A stretch of 7,897 bases of DNA from Spirochaetes bacterium GWF1_49_6 (lineage in GTDB: Bacteria > Spirochaetota > Brevinematia > Brevinematales > GWF1-51-8): positions 3,194 through 11,090 of the forward strand of contig MIBD01000034.1 in the NCBI GenBank assembly GCA_001829395.1, written 5' to 3'. The notes beneath the pieces were generated by a model that was not told the origin of the DNA, did no database searches, and saw nothing but the letters and a program-made list of their open reading frames with translations. Shown here piece by piece: positions 1-6,616 of the stretch (positions are counted from its first letter, which is position 1; each line of letters begins with the position of its first letter). Made by a program: the position numbers and the translations under genes.

Positions 1-907
1 TGTAATAACTCAGGTTATCGATCCCCTTGAATGAGAAGGTATTTCCTTTCTCGTTACCCTCGCAGGTGTGGTTATAGACCACGTCGAGAATCACCTCGAG
101 CCCCGCGGCATGCATCGCTTTGACCATCTCCTTGAACTCGCGCACCTGACTTCCGGGCGCGGTTCCGGTACTGTAACGGCTATCCGGGGCGAAATACCCG
201 AGGGTATTATACCCCCAGTAGTTCGTCATCCCCTTCGCGAGCAGAAAGTCCTCCTCCTGGCAATGATGCACCGGCAGAAGCTCTACCGCAGTCACGCCGA
301 GATCTTTCAGATAAGGGATACTGTCAATCACTCCGGTGTAGGTTCCGGGAAACTTGCTTTTAGAACTTTTATGCATAGTGAGACCTTTGACATGCGCCTC
401 GTAGATAATTGTTTGGTTCATCGGTATAAAGGGGTGACGGTCGCCGTCCCATTCGAACGAATCGTCGATTACGACAGATTTAGGCGCGCCCTTGAAGTTC
501 GAATTATTATTAAACGAAAGATCCGCCTCATGCGAATTGGGATCGTAGCCCAGATGGCAAAACTCCCGAGCGAAATGCCCGTCGATCGCCTTCGCATAAG
601 GATCGACCAGCAGACGGTTCGGATTGAAACGATACCCCTCCTCCGGGGCATATCGCCCGAAAACGCGGTATCCGTAGAGCTGGCCGGGCTTTAATCCCTC
701 GACAAATACGTGCCAGACGAACCGCGTCCGGTTCTTGACGGGGATTACCGCGGATGGGACATCATCCCCGGATTTATCGAAAAGCAGAAGTTCCACCCCG
801 GCGGCGTTCCGTGAAAAAAGCGCGAAATTTACCCCTTTCTCCCCATAGACCGCGCCTAACGGGAAGAACTCCCCCGCAGTGGTCTTCAGATCTGTTTTAT
901 TGCTCAT
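1..907 (-). CDS. glgX: Glycogen debranching enzyme GlgX, N-terminal part (C-terminus beyond window)
   Basis: The minus-strand reading frame starts at ATG 907-905 and stays open for 302 codons to the window edge, so the C-terminal half is not seen. GlgX hydrolyses alpha-1,6 branch linkages of phosphorylase-trimmed glycogen in the cytoplasm. Visible hallmarks are an N-terminal CBM48/isoamylase-like beta domain (about residues 12-90), NPNRLLVDPYAKAI (95-108), YEAHVKGLT (169-177), LGVTAVELLPVHH (203-215), NYWGYNTLGYFAP (229-241), GH13 region I DVVYNHT (275-281), and GIDNLSYY at the edge. These match the GH13 debranching (GlgX/TreX/isoamylase) order. The nucleophile and acid/base residues lie outside the window. 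A GGGGAG ribosome-binding site sits 5 bases before the ATG, and a promoter lies upstream. The gene is divergent from the DUF2207 gene. TreX or isoamylase specificity cannot be excluded, but the GH13 debranching assignment is firm. Confidence 0.9.
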   Translation of the reverse strand, partial: MSNKTDLKTTAGEFFPLGAVYGEKGVNFALFSRNAAGVELLLFDKSGDDVPSAVIPVKNRTRFVWHVFVEGLKPGQLYGYRVFGRYAPEEGYRFNPNRLLVDPYAKAIDGHFAREFCHLGYDPNSHEADLSFNNNSNFKGAPKSVVIDDSFEWDGDRHPFIPMNQTIIYEAHVKGLTMHKSSKSKFPGTYTGVIDSIPYLKDLGVTAVELLPVHHCQEEDFLLAKGMTNYWGYNTLGYFAPDSRYSTGTAPGSQVREFKEMVKAMHAAGLEVILDVVYNHTCEGNEKGNTFSFKGIDNLSYY

Positions 908-930
908 AGTACTCCCCTATTTTTTCCTTT

Positions 931-958
931 ATTATGACACCTGCTGTAAAAAACGCAA
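931..958 (-). promoter_or_regulatory. Predicted sigma70-type promoter of glgX
   Basis: On the minus strand the -35 is TTGCGT (958-953), followed by a 16-base spacer and a -10 CATAAT (936-931). An extended TG sits one base before the -10 (939-938). The -10 ends 24 bases before the glgX ATG, the same distance as in the other promoters of this window. The -35 faces that of the divergent DUF2207 promoter, with 21 bases between them. Confidence 0.55.
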
Positions 959-979
959 GTGGGCAAATGATTTTTCCGA

Positions 980-1008
980 TTGCGCGGATTTTTAATTTAT
1001 GCTATACT
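980..1008 (+). promoter_or_regulatory. Predicted sigma70-type promoter of the DUF2207 gene
   Basis: The -35 is TTGCGC (980-985), the spacer is exactly 17 bases, and the -10 is TATACT (1003-1008) with an extended TG at 1000-1001. The expected transcription start is near 1015, giving a leader of about 17 bases before the ATG at 1032. The site overlaps the upstream in-frame ATG at 999-1001, so that ATG would not be on the transcript. Confidence 0.65.
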
Positions 1009-1031
1009 CGTTCATATCCGAGGGGGTACTT

Positions 1032-2960
1032 ATGAAAAATATCCTGATAGCCCTGTTCCTGATATTTCCCATGCTCGTAACCGCGCAGGAAACCACCGTT
1101 GCCGATAACTCCCAACCCGAGAAAATCCTCGATTATCAGGTGATTATCACCGTACAGACCGATGCATCCATCCTGATCGAGGAAAATATCGATGTGTTCG
1201 CGAATAATCTCTATATCAATCACGGTATCTATAGGGACATCCCCCTCCAAAAGCAGACATCCTTGGGTTTTGTGAAATCATACCCCCTCAACGTACTCGA
1301 AATCTGGAGGGACGGGGTGAACGAACCGTTCTCTATCGCGGATAATATGGGGAAAACCCGCATCTATATCGGCGATTCGGATTTGATACTTACCCCGGGC
1401 GGCTATCAGTACAAGATTTTATACCGCATCGACCGCGCCCTGAATTTCGGCACGAACTATACCGAACTGTACTGGAACGCGATCGGACAGGATTGGGATT
1501 TCCCGATAGAGAAGGCTGCTGTCATAATCAAATTCCCCACGGGCGTGGATAAGGATATATTCTTTCAGGAGGCTTATACCGGGATATACGGGCAGACCAA
1601 TACGGATGTGGTGTTCAGCGAAAAGGACGGCACGCTGAAGTATACCCTGACCCAGATTCTTTATCCCGGGGCGGGCATCACTGTAATGATCTGTTGGAAG
1701 AACGGCATCATACCTACCCCCTCACCCACCGAGGCGTTTCAGGCATTCGCGATGGATAATAAAGGCTTTTTTATCATGCTGGGGGGTATCCTCATCGTTT
1801 TCCTCTATTATCTGGTTACATGGGTGTTGGTAGGACGCGATCCGAAGAAAGGTTCGATTATGACCTATTTCGATCCGCCGGAAAATCTTTCCCCCGCCGC
1901 TATGCGGTATATCCGAAACATGAAATATGATGAAAAAATTCTCTCCGCCGCGTTAGTCAATATGGCTATCAAGGGGCATATTTCTATCAAGGAGTCGGAC
2001 GACTCCTATACCCTCACCCGCGTCACCAATACGCTGGCGGGGCTTTCCGATGAGGAGAAGGCGATATCCAACGCGCTTTTTTCCGGCAGAACGAGTATCG
2101 AACTATCGACCAGCTATCATGACGAATTTTCCGACGCTATCATTAAATGTAAAAAGACCCTGAAATCGAGGTATGAGATCACTTATTTTATCCTGAACCT
2201 GAAGATATTTATCCCCGGGTTGATATTCTGCGTCCTTGCTTTATTCGCCGGGATATTCGCCGATTCGCTGAACTTTATCACCGGCTTTATGACATTATGG
2301 CTCAGTCTATGGACGGTGGGGGTGGTGATGATTCTCAAGGCCATCGGGGGCGCATGGAAGACGGCGTTCACCGCAGTGAAGAATAAAGGTACCAAGTTCG
2401 CCGCCGCGATATTATTCACGTTATTCGGGTCGGTTTTCGTTTTCGCTGAAATCGGTGGATTTTACCTATTCTTTATGTTTCTTACCGCTTCGATCTGGGT
2501 CGCCCCCCTCGCGGCTTTTGCGATCCTGTTAAACTATATGTTCTACAGACTCCTGCGCGCCCCTACTCTCGCCGGGCGCGTGGTGATGGATAAGATCGAA
2601 GGATTTCGGATGTTTCTCGATGTCGCCGAAAAGCACCGGATGGAGGTGCTGAATCCGCCGGTGAAGGATATCACGACATTCGAGAAATTCCTTCCTTACG
2701 CGCTCGCGTTCGGTATCGAGGAAAACTGGGCGGGATATTTTAACGATATTCTCATATCATCGCGGAAGGGCGGTTACTCCCCGTCATGGTACAGCGGCTC
2801 CTCGTTCAGCGTATCGAATATCGGGCAGTTCGCCGGATCGCTGAGTTCGGGGCTGTCGAGCGCGTTCACTTCCGCGTCCGCGTCGCCCAGTTCGGGCAGC
2901 GGAGGAGGCGGCGGCTTCTCCGGCGGCGGAGGCGGTGGAGGCGGAGGCGGGGGATGGTAA
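1032..2960 (+). CDS. DUF2207 (YciQ-like) membrane protein with polyglycine C-terminus
   Basis: A 642-residue protein of the DUF2207 family, whose biochemical role is unknown. Residues 1-19 form a signal peptide (MKNILIALFLIFPMLVTAQ). An exported beta-rich domain follows (about 33-225), with the family pattern of an acidic strand followed by NHGIYRDIPL (63-72). Likely membrane segments are near 245-267, 391-412, 414-436, 456-480 and 482-503. A cytoplasmic stretch (268-385) contains DPPENLSPAAMRYI. The tail after about 580 is Ser/Gly-rich and ends in a run of 11 glycines plus Trp, as often seen in this family. The ATG at 1032 is chosen because GAGGGGG (1020-1026) sits 5 bases upstream and the signal peptide begins there. 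The in-frame ATG at 999 overlaps the promoter -10. The gene is divergent from glgX and is followed by the A+T-rich cassette. No clear terminator was seen after it. Confidence 0.9.
   Translation: MKNILIALFLIFPMLVTAQETTVADNSQPEKILDYQVIITVQTDASILIEENIDVFANNLYINHGIYRDIPLQKQTSLGFVKSYPLNVLEIWRDGVNEPFSIADNMGKTRIYIGDSDLILTPGGYQYKILYRIDRALNFGTNYTELYWNAIGQDWDFPIEKAAVIIKFPTGVDKDIFFQEAYTGIYGQTNTDVVFSEKDGTLKYTLTQILYPGAGITVMICWKNGIIPTPSPTEAFQAFAMDNKGFFIMLGGILIVFLYYLVTWVLVGRDPKKGSIMTYFDPPENLSPAAMRYIRNMKYDEKILSAALVNMAIKGHISIKESDDSYTLTRVTNTLAGLSDEEKAISNALFSGRTSIELSTSYHDEFSDAIIKCKKTLKSRYEITYFILNLKIFIPGLIFCVLALFAGIFADSLNFITGFMTLWLSLWTVGVVMILKAIGGAWKTAFTAVKNKGTKFAAAILFTLFGSVFVFAEIGGFYLFFMFLTASIWVAPLAAFAILLNYMFYRLLRAPTLAGRVVMDKIEGFRMFLDVAEKHRMEVLNPPVKDITTFEKFLPYALAFGIEENWAGYFNDILISSRKGGYSPSWYSGSSFSVSNIGQFAGSLSSGLSSAFTSASASPSSGSGGGGGFSGGGGGGGGGGGW
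2901..2957 (+). repeat. GGN-repeat tract encoding the polyglycine tail
   Basis: Low-complexity GGN codons at the 3' end of the DUF2207 gene encode five glycines, Phe-Ser, eleven glycines and the terminal Trp. GGA, GGC, GGT and GGG codons are mixed, so this is not a perfect microsatellite, though length variation by slippage is possible. Similar glycine-rich ends are common in DUF2207 proteins. Confidence 0.8.
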
Positions 2961-3021
2961 AAGCAACTGTTATCGATTCCCTGAAATATTATTTATAAAG
3001 CTAATTAAAATAGTATCTTTT

Positions 3022-3050
3022 TTGCTTAAATTTATTTTTATACTTATAAT
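3022..3050 (+). promoter_or_regulatory. Predicted promoter of the A+T-rich three-gene cassette
   Basis: The -35 is TTGCTT (3022-3027), the spacer is 17 bases, and the -10 is a perfect TATAAT (3045-3050). It lacks the TG extension seen at the other promoters here. The -10 ends 23 bases before the ATG at 3073. The surrounding DNA is very A+T-rich, which raises the chance of accidental hexamers, but the spacing and the distance to the start are good. Confidence 0.6.
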
Positions 3051-3072
3051 ATTCATACAAGGAGATATCGCT

Positions 3073-3303
3073 ATGCCAAGAAAAAAAGTGAAGGAAAAAA
3101 TTGAAAAAAATATTCCTACAATTTTTCCTTCAGGATTTGGAATAAAATTTAGTGAAAATTCGAAAATATTAGTATTAGAATTTATTGATAATAAAAATGA
3201 TGATTCACAATTTGTTGTTGGTTCATTTGCAATGGATATGGATTCCTTTAAATCATTGAATAAATTAATGACAAATGCTATAAAAGAGGAAGAGAAGCAA
3301 TAA
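3073..3303 (+). CDS. Small hypothetical protein, first gene of A+T-rich cassette (possibly DUF3467-like)
   Basis: A 76-residue protein that I do not securely recognise. The ATG at 3073 is chosen over in-frame upstream starts because AAGGAG (3059-3064) stands 8 bases before it and the promoter -10 ends at 3050; an upstream start would lie before the promoter. The N-terminus is basic (MPRKKVKEKIEKN). The centre reads as beta strands (GIKFSENSKILVLEF, then VVGSFAMDMDSF), and the end is a charged helix. The order 'strand, LEF, strand, residues settling into a helix' resembles small DUF3467-type proteins, but only weakly. No signal peptide or membrane segment is seen. It ends one base before the next gene, so the two are probably co-transcribed and translationally coupled. 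Base composition is much more A+T-rich than the flanking genes, which suggests transfer. Confidence 0.75.
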   Translation: MPRKKVKEKIEKNIPTIFPSGFGIKFSENSKILVLEFIDNKNDDSQFVVGSFAMDMDSFKSLNKLMTNAIKEEEKQ

Positions 3304-3304
3304 T

Positions 3305-3790
3305 ATGCAATTACATAATTCTCGATATTTAAAATATGGTTTTAGAAATTCTATTTGGTATTACAAAAAAGAAATTGTTTCTAAACTTTCCCTGTCTTCA
3401 GCTACAAGGAGAGAGTTTATTACATCGAATGTTTTAGAGGAAAAAAATATAAAAACTCATCAAAGTATCCAAAAACAAATTAATAAAAGATTTTCCTATC
3501 TAGATATTGCCTTAGATGACGATCAAGATAAAGTAATTTACAATAAAACCAAAGATTTGTTATTGAGGGTTTTAAGTTGTTTATTGATTGATAAACCCCC
3601 TTTTATTGGAGTAGATAATTCTGGGCAAGTAATTGCTGAATGGCATAACTATAGAAAAAGCAAGTTTGCTAGAGTAATCTGTTTTTCTGACAATAATATA
3701 CTTTTTCAAGCCATTCATAATGATGACACTAAAATTAACATCACTTCAAATTTAAATTCAATTTGTACAGAATTAGAAAATCAAATTTAA
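3305..3790 (+). CDS. Hypothetical protein, second gene of A+T-rich cassette
   Basis: A 161-residue protein of unknown function, presumably cytoplasmic (no signal peptide or membrane segment). The N-terminal half is polar and basic (about residues 1-65). A helical stretch follows (about 70-95, including KDLLLRVLSCLL), then the most distinctive part, PPFIGVDNSGQVIAEWHN (98-115), and beta-rich sequence (FARVICFSDNNILFQAIH). I recall a proline, beta strand, 'D-G-x-I-x-x-E-W' pattern from uncharacterised proteins encoded beside small DUF3467-like genes in many bacteria; this is memory, not a search. The start lies one base after the preceding stop. The local ribosome-binding sequence (GAGAAG, 3292-3297) is weak, which fits translational coupling. 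It is 12 bases ahead of the third gene. Confidence 0.8.
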   Translation: MQLHNSRYLKYGFRNSIWYYKKEIVSKLSLSSATRREFITSNVLEEKNIKTHQSIQKQINKRFSYLDIALDDDQDKVIYNKTKDLLLRVLSCLLIDKPPFIGVDNSGQVIAEWHNYRKSKFARVICFSDNNILFQAIHNDDTKINITSNLNSICTELENQI

Positions 3791-3802
3791 TCTGGGGTTA
3801 CT

Positions 3803-4252
3803 ATGTGTAGAATATCGATTGAACATCATTTCATCAGATATTGTAAACCCTCTCAATCACAAGATGGCAAAATCCTTTCAGCCGCATTTCGACTTCGCTT
3901 AAAAAACCCAAATCGTGGCAGAACAGAAGATGAAAAGACATTATCTGTTGATTGGTTTGAATTTTTTACAAAAAATCATTACTCAAATATTAATTCTGCC
4001 TTAATTGAAAGAAAAATGGAAACAAATCCAAATGGATATTTAGCCAAACTAAATGTTGGCAAATCAATAAATGATATTATAAAAAATTCACACTGCTCTT
4101 CCGGTCAATTATATGTTGAAATAATAAAAAACTCCTATTCACATTTTTTTGGTTTATATGGATTTGACGAAGATACAAATCTACTTATTGAAAATTCATT
4201 AAGAGAAAATATAATGGAAATAAAGAAAATTGGAAAAATAAAAATTTGTTAG
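3803..4252 (+). CDS. Hypothetical protein, third gene of A+T-rich cassette
   Basis: A 149-residue protein of unknown function. Near the N-terminus it has HHFIRYCKPSQSQDGKI (8-24), then AAFRLR (27-32) and LSVDWFEFF (47-55), followed by a charged middle and HFFGLYGF (114-121). The combination of an R-Y-C-K-P stretch, 'AF-x-LR' and 'LSV-[DN]-W-x-E-[YF]-F' reminds me of a widespread uncharacterised family found beside genes like the preceding one; this recall is unchecked. Cysteines (2, 14, 98, 149) and histidines (8, 9, 59, 97, 114) do not form an obvious zinc motif. The ATG at 3803 has GGGG (3794-3797) 5 bases upstream. It ends 58 bases before the stop of the convergent phosphodiesterase-like gene. 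A+T-rich composition matches the other two cassette genes. Confidence 0.8.
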   Translation: MCRISIEHHFIRYCKPSQSQDGKILSAAFRLRLKNPNRGRTEDEKTLSVDWFEFFTKNHYSNINSALIERKMETNPNGYLAKLNVGKSINDIIKNSHCSSGQLYVEIIKNSYSHFFGLYGFDEDTNLLIENSLRENIMEIKKIGKIKIC

Positions 4253-4290
4253 CCATAAAATAAAAATTGAAAAAGTTAAGAATTATTGTC

Positions 4291-4308
4291 AAATTCGAAG
4301 AGGAATTT
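4291..4308. terminator. Weak hairpin between convergent genes, possible bidirectional terminator
   Basis: AAATTC (4291-4296) and GAATTT (4303-4308) are perfect inverted repeats around a six-base loop. On the plus strand the second arm runs into a T tract (4306-4310). It lies in the 58-base gap between two convergent genes, where termination is expected. The six-base A+T-rich stem is short, so support is weak. Confidence 0.25.
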
Positions 4309-4310
4309 TT

Positions 4311-6482
4311 CTAAGCCCTGTTCTCGTAGAGGATGTTCATCTGGATGCCGGGGTTCTCGTCGAGGAAGGACAGAAAATCTTCCATCTTCATCATGTATAG
4401 TTCGCATTTGATTGCGGCACGGTAGTCGCGTTCCGGCGCGCCGCCGTTCTCGAACGGCAGGTGATACCACATCAGGTCGCCGACCCCGATCTTTTTCGTC
4501 TGCTGTCCGTACTCATACGCTACAAGCGAACCCTTCGCGATCAGGTAAACAAAATTCTTCTCCGCGTCACTTTTGAACAGGAACTCGTCCTTCGGCAGAT
4601 TGACCGGCATCAGAATCCCTTCGAGACGGGTTACCTGCGATGACGAAAGGTGCTTGAAGAATTTATTCGCGCGGATAACATTCCATGTCTTCCCGTTGCG
4701 TATAACGGCGACCTTCATAATATCCTCGGCGACCGGAGTCCCGCGTATCAGACGGAGAAAATCGTCCTTCGCGATCGAGTACGCCTGTACATGGGTGGCG
4801 GCGATCACGTCCGCGGTACGAAGCCCGCCCAGCACAAGCGACGCCTCGCCGAAATATTCGAACGTCCCGTAGACCTTATCCTCGACATCCTCGATACCGC
4901 CGATGGAAACATTCCCCGCGACTATCACATAAAACTTATCGCCGGGAGTATCCTTCTCGATAATCTTATCGCCCTTCTCGAATTCCTCCTCGTTGACAAC
5001 CAGCAGGAGGTCTTTTATTTTATCGCGGGGGAGGTCGGAAAATATATCGATACGGCAGAATATGTCCATGATCCTGTACGCGCTCTCGTACTGATGTTTC
5101 TTGATATCGGGATACACGGTTTCGCCGATACCGAACTTCGCCAGAGTCAGATGGGTATCTTTGGGGAAATCCTTTTCAGCTATATGGTACACCGTTATCT
5201 TCTGTTTGATATCGTCGGGCAGGGAATCCAGGTATGAGACCTGTGTATGCAGCGGCGGAACTCCCGCTTCATGGTAGATAATATCCGCGTCCCACGGGAA
5301 ATTGAGGAGATGGTCGCGGCGCCCCTTTGATAGGACATTCAATTGATAAAGCTCCTGTATCTTCTCGGGGGAATTGAGATGGTCGGAACTATAAAGGAAG
5401 GTCTTATTCCGGTACGACACCTGAAACCCGATAGTCGGGATGGAGTGCAGCGAATAATTGAACCGGAAGAACGCCCCGTGAATATTAATTTCGCTATCCA
5501 GCTTGATGGGGATAAAGTCGAACATTTTAACCAGCGTGGACGCGGGCATGCGCGTCAACGCGGAGTATTTTCGGATGAAGCCCTGCAGGACAGTCGGGGT
5601 GGTATAGACCTTTATCCGTCCTTCTTCGAGGATTTTCTGGAACGTCCCCGAGTCGTGATCGGCATGACAATGAGTCAGTATCAGGCAATCGATCAGTTTG
5701 GGGTTGACGTTGGAATCGCGGAGCCATGCGGTGGAGTTCACCGGCGGGTCGATCATCACCCCGATACGGTTGATCCAGAGGATGAATCCCGACGTGTTCT
5801 GCTCATGGTCGAACCCGTGCGACGGCCCCAGGCATGTGATACCGAACTCCGGCGGTTCGAACGGTTCGGCGAGAGTCGTTCCCAAGTCGTACTGTATCTG
5901 GAACTTCATCTCGGCGGGTACTTCCGCGATCAACTCGCCCTTATCGAGCACATTAAACCCGAGGTCGGGACGCTGCACGATTTTAACGTCGCCGATAACG
6001 ATACCGGCGGGGTCGATCGGCAGAAATTCTACCATATTGGAAAGCTGGTTCTTGCCCCGGAAGAAACTCATCTCGCTCTTTAGATCGGGGATAATCGCCT
6101 CGGAACCCTTTTCGTATTCGTTGGCTATATCGAGCTTTTCCGGGCCGAAGTTGGCCTCGGTCAACACGGTTTTCATGTTCTCTATATGGTTCGGATTGAC
6201 ATAGACGGTGGTTTTTTTCTGGCGGATATAGAAATTAAAATACAGGGGGAATTCCACCTCGGCCATACTGATACCCTGTTCGGGGTGAAAATGATTATGA
6301 GGCAGGATATAAATAACCGGTATCCCCAGAGGAAGGAGTTTCGTATCCTTCAGGGTCTCCGGCGGCGCGCCGAATTGAATGTATCCCGCGGATGTGTTCA
6401 CGAGGTATCCCCCGCGTGGAAGCGAGGTAATGACACCTGTCAGCTCGGTAAGACTCTTTATCCGTTTAATAGTTTCCCCCAA
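4311..6482 (-). CDS. Metallo-beta-lactamase-fold phosphodiesterase-like protein with two cyclic-nucleotide-binding domains
   Basis: Residues are numbered from TTG 6482-6480 (723 residues). The N-terminal 200 residues match no domain I can name, though PHNHFH (61-66) and AEVEFPLYFNFY (74-85) look family-specific. A metallo-beta-lactamase fold (about 210-440) keeps all expected metal ligands: H271, H273, D275 and H276 in THCHADHDSG, then H346, D367 (YSSDH) and H433; HEAG and HTQVS (404-416) resemble RNase Z/class II phosphodiesterase relatives. The first cNMP-binding domain (about 470-585) has an intact phosphate-binding cassette, with FGEASL (E546) and LRTADV (R555). The second (about 605-710) is degenerate and lacks the FGE box. 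I recall such fusions annotated in spirochaetes as cAMP/cGMP-dependent 3',5'-cyclic-AMP/GMP phosphodiesterases. The likely role is cytoplasmic cyclic nucleotide hydrolysis controlled by cyclic nucleotide binding. No ATG start exists; ATT at codon 5 (6470-6468) may be the true start. A non-hydrolytic sensor or another metallohydrolase remains possible. Confidence 0.88.
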   Translation of the reverse strand: MGETIKRIKSLTELTGVITSLPRGGYLVNTSAGYIQFGAPPETLKDTKLLPLGIPVIYILPHNHFHPEQGISMAEVEFPLYFNFYIRQKKTTVYVNPNHIENMKTVLTEANFGPEKLDIANEYEKGSEAIIPDLKSEMSFFRGKNQLSNMVEFLPIDPAGIVIGDVKIVQRPDLGFNVLDKGELIAEVPAEMKFQIQYDLGTTLAEPFEPPEFGITCLGPSHGFDHEQNTSGFILWINRIGVMIDPPVNSTAWLRDSNVNPKLIDCLILTHCHADHDSGTFQKILEEGRIKVYTTPTVLQGFIRKYSALTRMPASTLVKMFDFIPIKLDSEINIHGAFFRFNYSLHSIPTIGFQVSYRNKTFLYSSDHLNSPEKIQELYQLNVLSKGRRDHLLNFPWDADIIYHEAGVPPLHTQVSYLDSLPDDIKQKITVYHIAEKDFPKDTHLTLAKFGIGETVYPDIKKHQYESAYRIMDIFCRIDIFSDLPRDKIKDLLLVVNEEEFEKGDKIIEKDTPGDKFYVIVAGNVSIGGIEDVEDKVYGTFEYFGEASLVLGGLRTADVIAATHVQAYSIAKDDFLRLIRGTPVAEDIMKVAVIRNGKTWNVIRANKFFKHLSSSQVTRLEGILMPVNLPKDEFLFKSDAEKNFVYLIAKGSLVAYEYGQQTKKIGVGDLMWYHLPFENGGAPERDYRAAIKCELYMMKMEDFLSFLDENPGIQMNILYENRA
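6468..6480 (-). promoter_or_regulatory. GGGGG ribosome-binding site with possible ATT start codon
   Basis: On the minus strand GGGGG (6480-6476) is followed by five bases and ATT (6470-6468), which is codon 5 of the phosphodiesterase-like frame. The arrangement mirrors the DUF2207 gene, where a GGGGG run is followed by five bases and ATG. The TTG at 6482-6480 lies only about 10 bases past the -10 and has no usable ribosome-binding site, so it would be almost leaderless. A TAG stop lies in frame two codons upstream of the TTG, which excludes a longer product. Confidence 0.4.
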
Positions 6483-6491
6483 TACCTATTA

Positions 6492-6520
6492 ATATTACCA
6501 TCTAAACGGGAATATTTCAA
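6492..6520 (-). promoter_or_regulatory. Predicted promoter of the phosphodiesterase-like gene
   Basis: On the minus strand the -35 is TTGAAA (6520-6515), the spacer is 17 bases, and the -10 is TAATAT (6497-6492) with an extended TG at 6500-6499. The predicted transcription start is around 6487-6484, immediately before the TTG and about 15 bases before the candidate ATT start. Confidence 0.55.
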
Positions 6521-6582
6521 AATAATAGGAAAGGTTTTATCGTACCTACTCTTTTCGGAGTTTTACCCCCGGAATTTCAATA

Positions 6583-6611
6583 TTTTCAGCAAATTCAGCG
6601 AGTTTTCAGCA
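6583..6611 (+). repeat. Direct repeat TTTTCAGCA, possible regulator-binding site
   Basis: A perfect nine-base direct repeat occurs at 6583-6591 and 6603-6611, start to start 20 bases, about two helical turns. A third TTCAGC lies between them (6594-6599). The repeats lie just upstream of the -35 of the first DUF4197 gene, centred near -65 and -45 from its predicted start. This suits an activator, and they also lie upstream of the divergent promoter. Chance in A+T-rich DNA is possible. Confidence 0.3.
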
Positions 6612-6616
6612 TTTGA

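Noticed and set aside
68..694. Long plus-strand open frame of 208 codons
   Set aside because: It lies antisense to the clearly identified glgX frame and its translation has no recognisable family character.
999..1031. Upstream in-frame ATG at 999 extending the DUF2207 protein by 11 residues
   Set aside because: It overlaps the TG-extended -10 of the gene's own promoter, has no ribosome-binding site, and would mask the signal peptide that begins at 1032.
2969..2990. Similarity of TTATCGATTCCCTGAAAT to a stretch at 15-32, considered as an insertion repeat
   Set aside because: The match is imperfect, the other copy is inside conserved glgX coding sequence encoding GIDN, and nothing else marks an element boundary.
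2935..3072. Upstream extension of the first cassette gene overlapping the DUF2207 3' end
   Set aside because: The extension would begin before the cassette promoter, and the AAGGAG site directly precedes the ATG at 3073.
3073..3790. First two cassette genes read as a toxin-antitoxin pair
   Set aside because: The size and spacing fit, but no known toxin fold, nuclease motif or DNA-binding antitoxin domain is visible, and a third similar gene belongs to the unit.
5343..6083. Plus-strand open frame of 246 codons, and the overlapping ones at 4650-5237 and 5698-6204
   Set aside because: All are antisense to the metallo-beta-lactamase/cNMP protein, whose motifs are unmistakable. They are by-products of its codon use.
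6547..6564. Short hairpin ACTC/GAGT followed by TTTT in the divergent intergenic region
   Set aside because: The stem is only four base pairs and lies upstream of both divergent genes, where a terminator is not expected.
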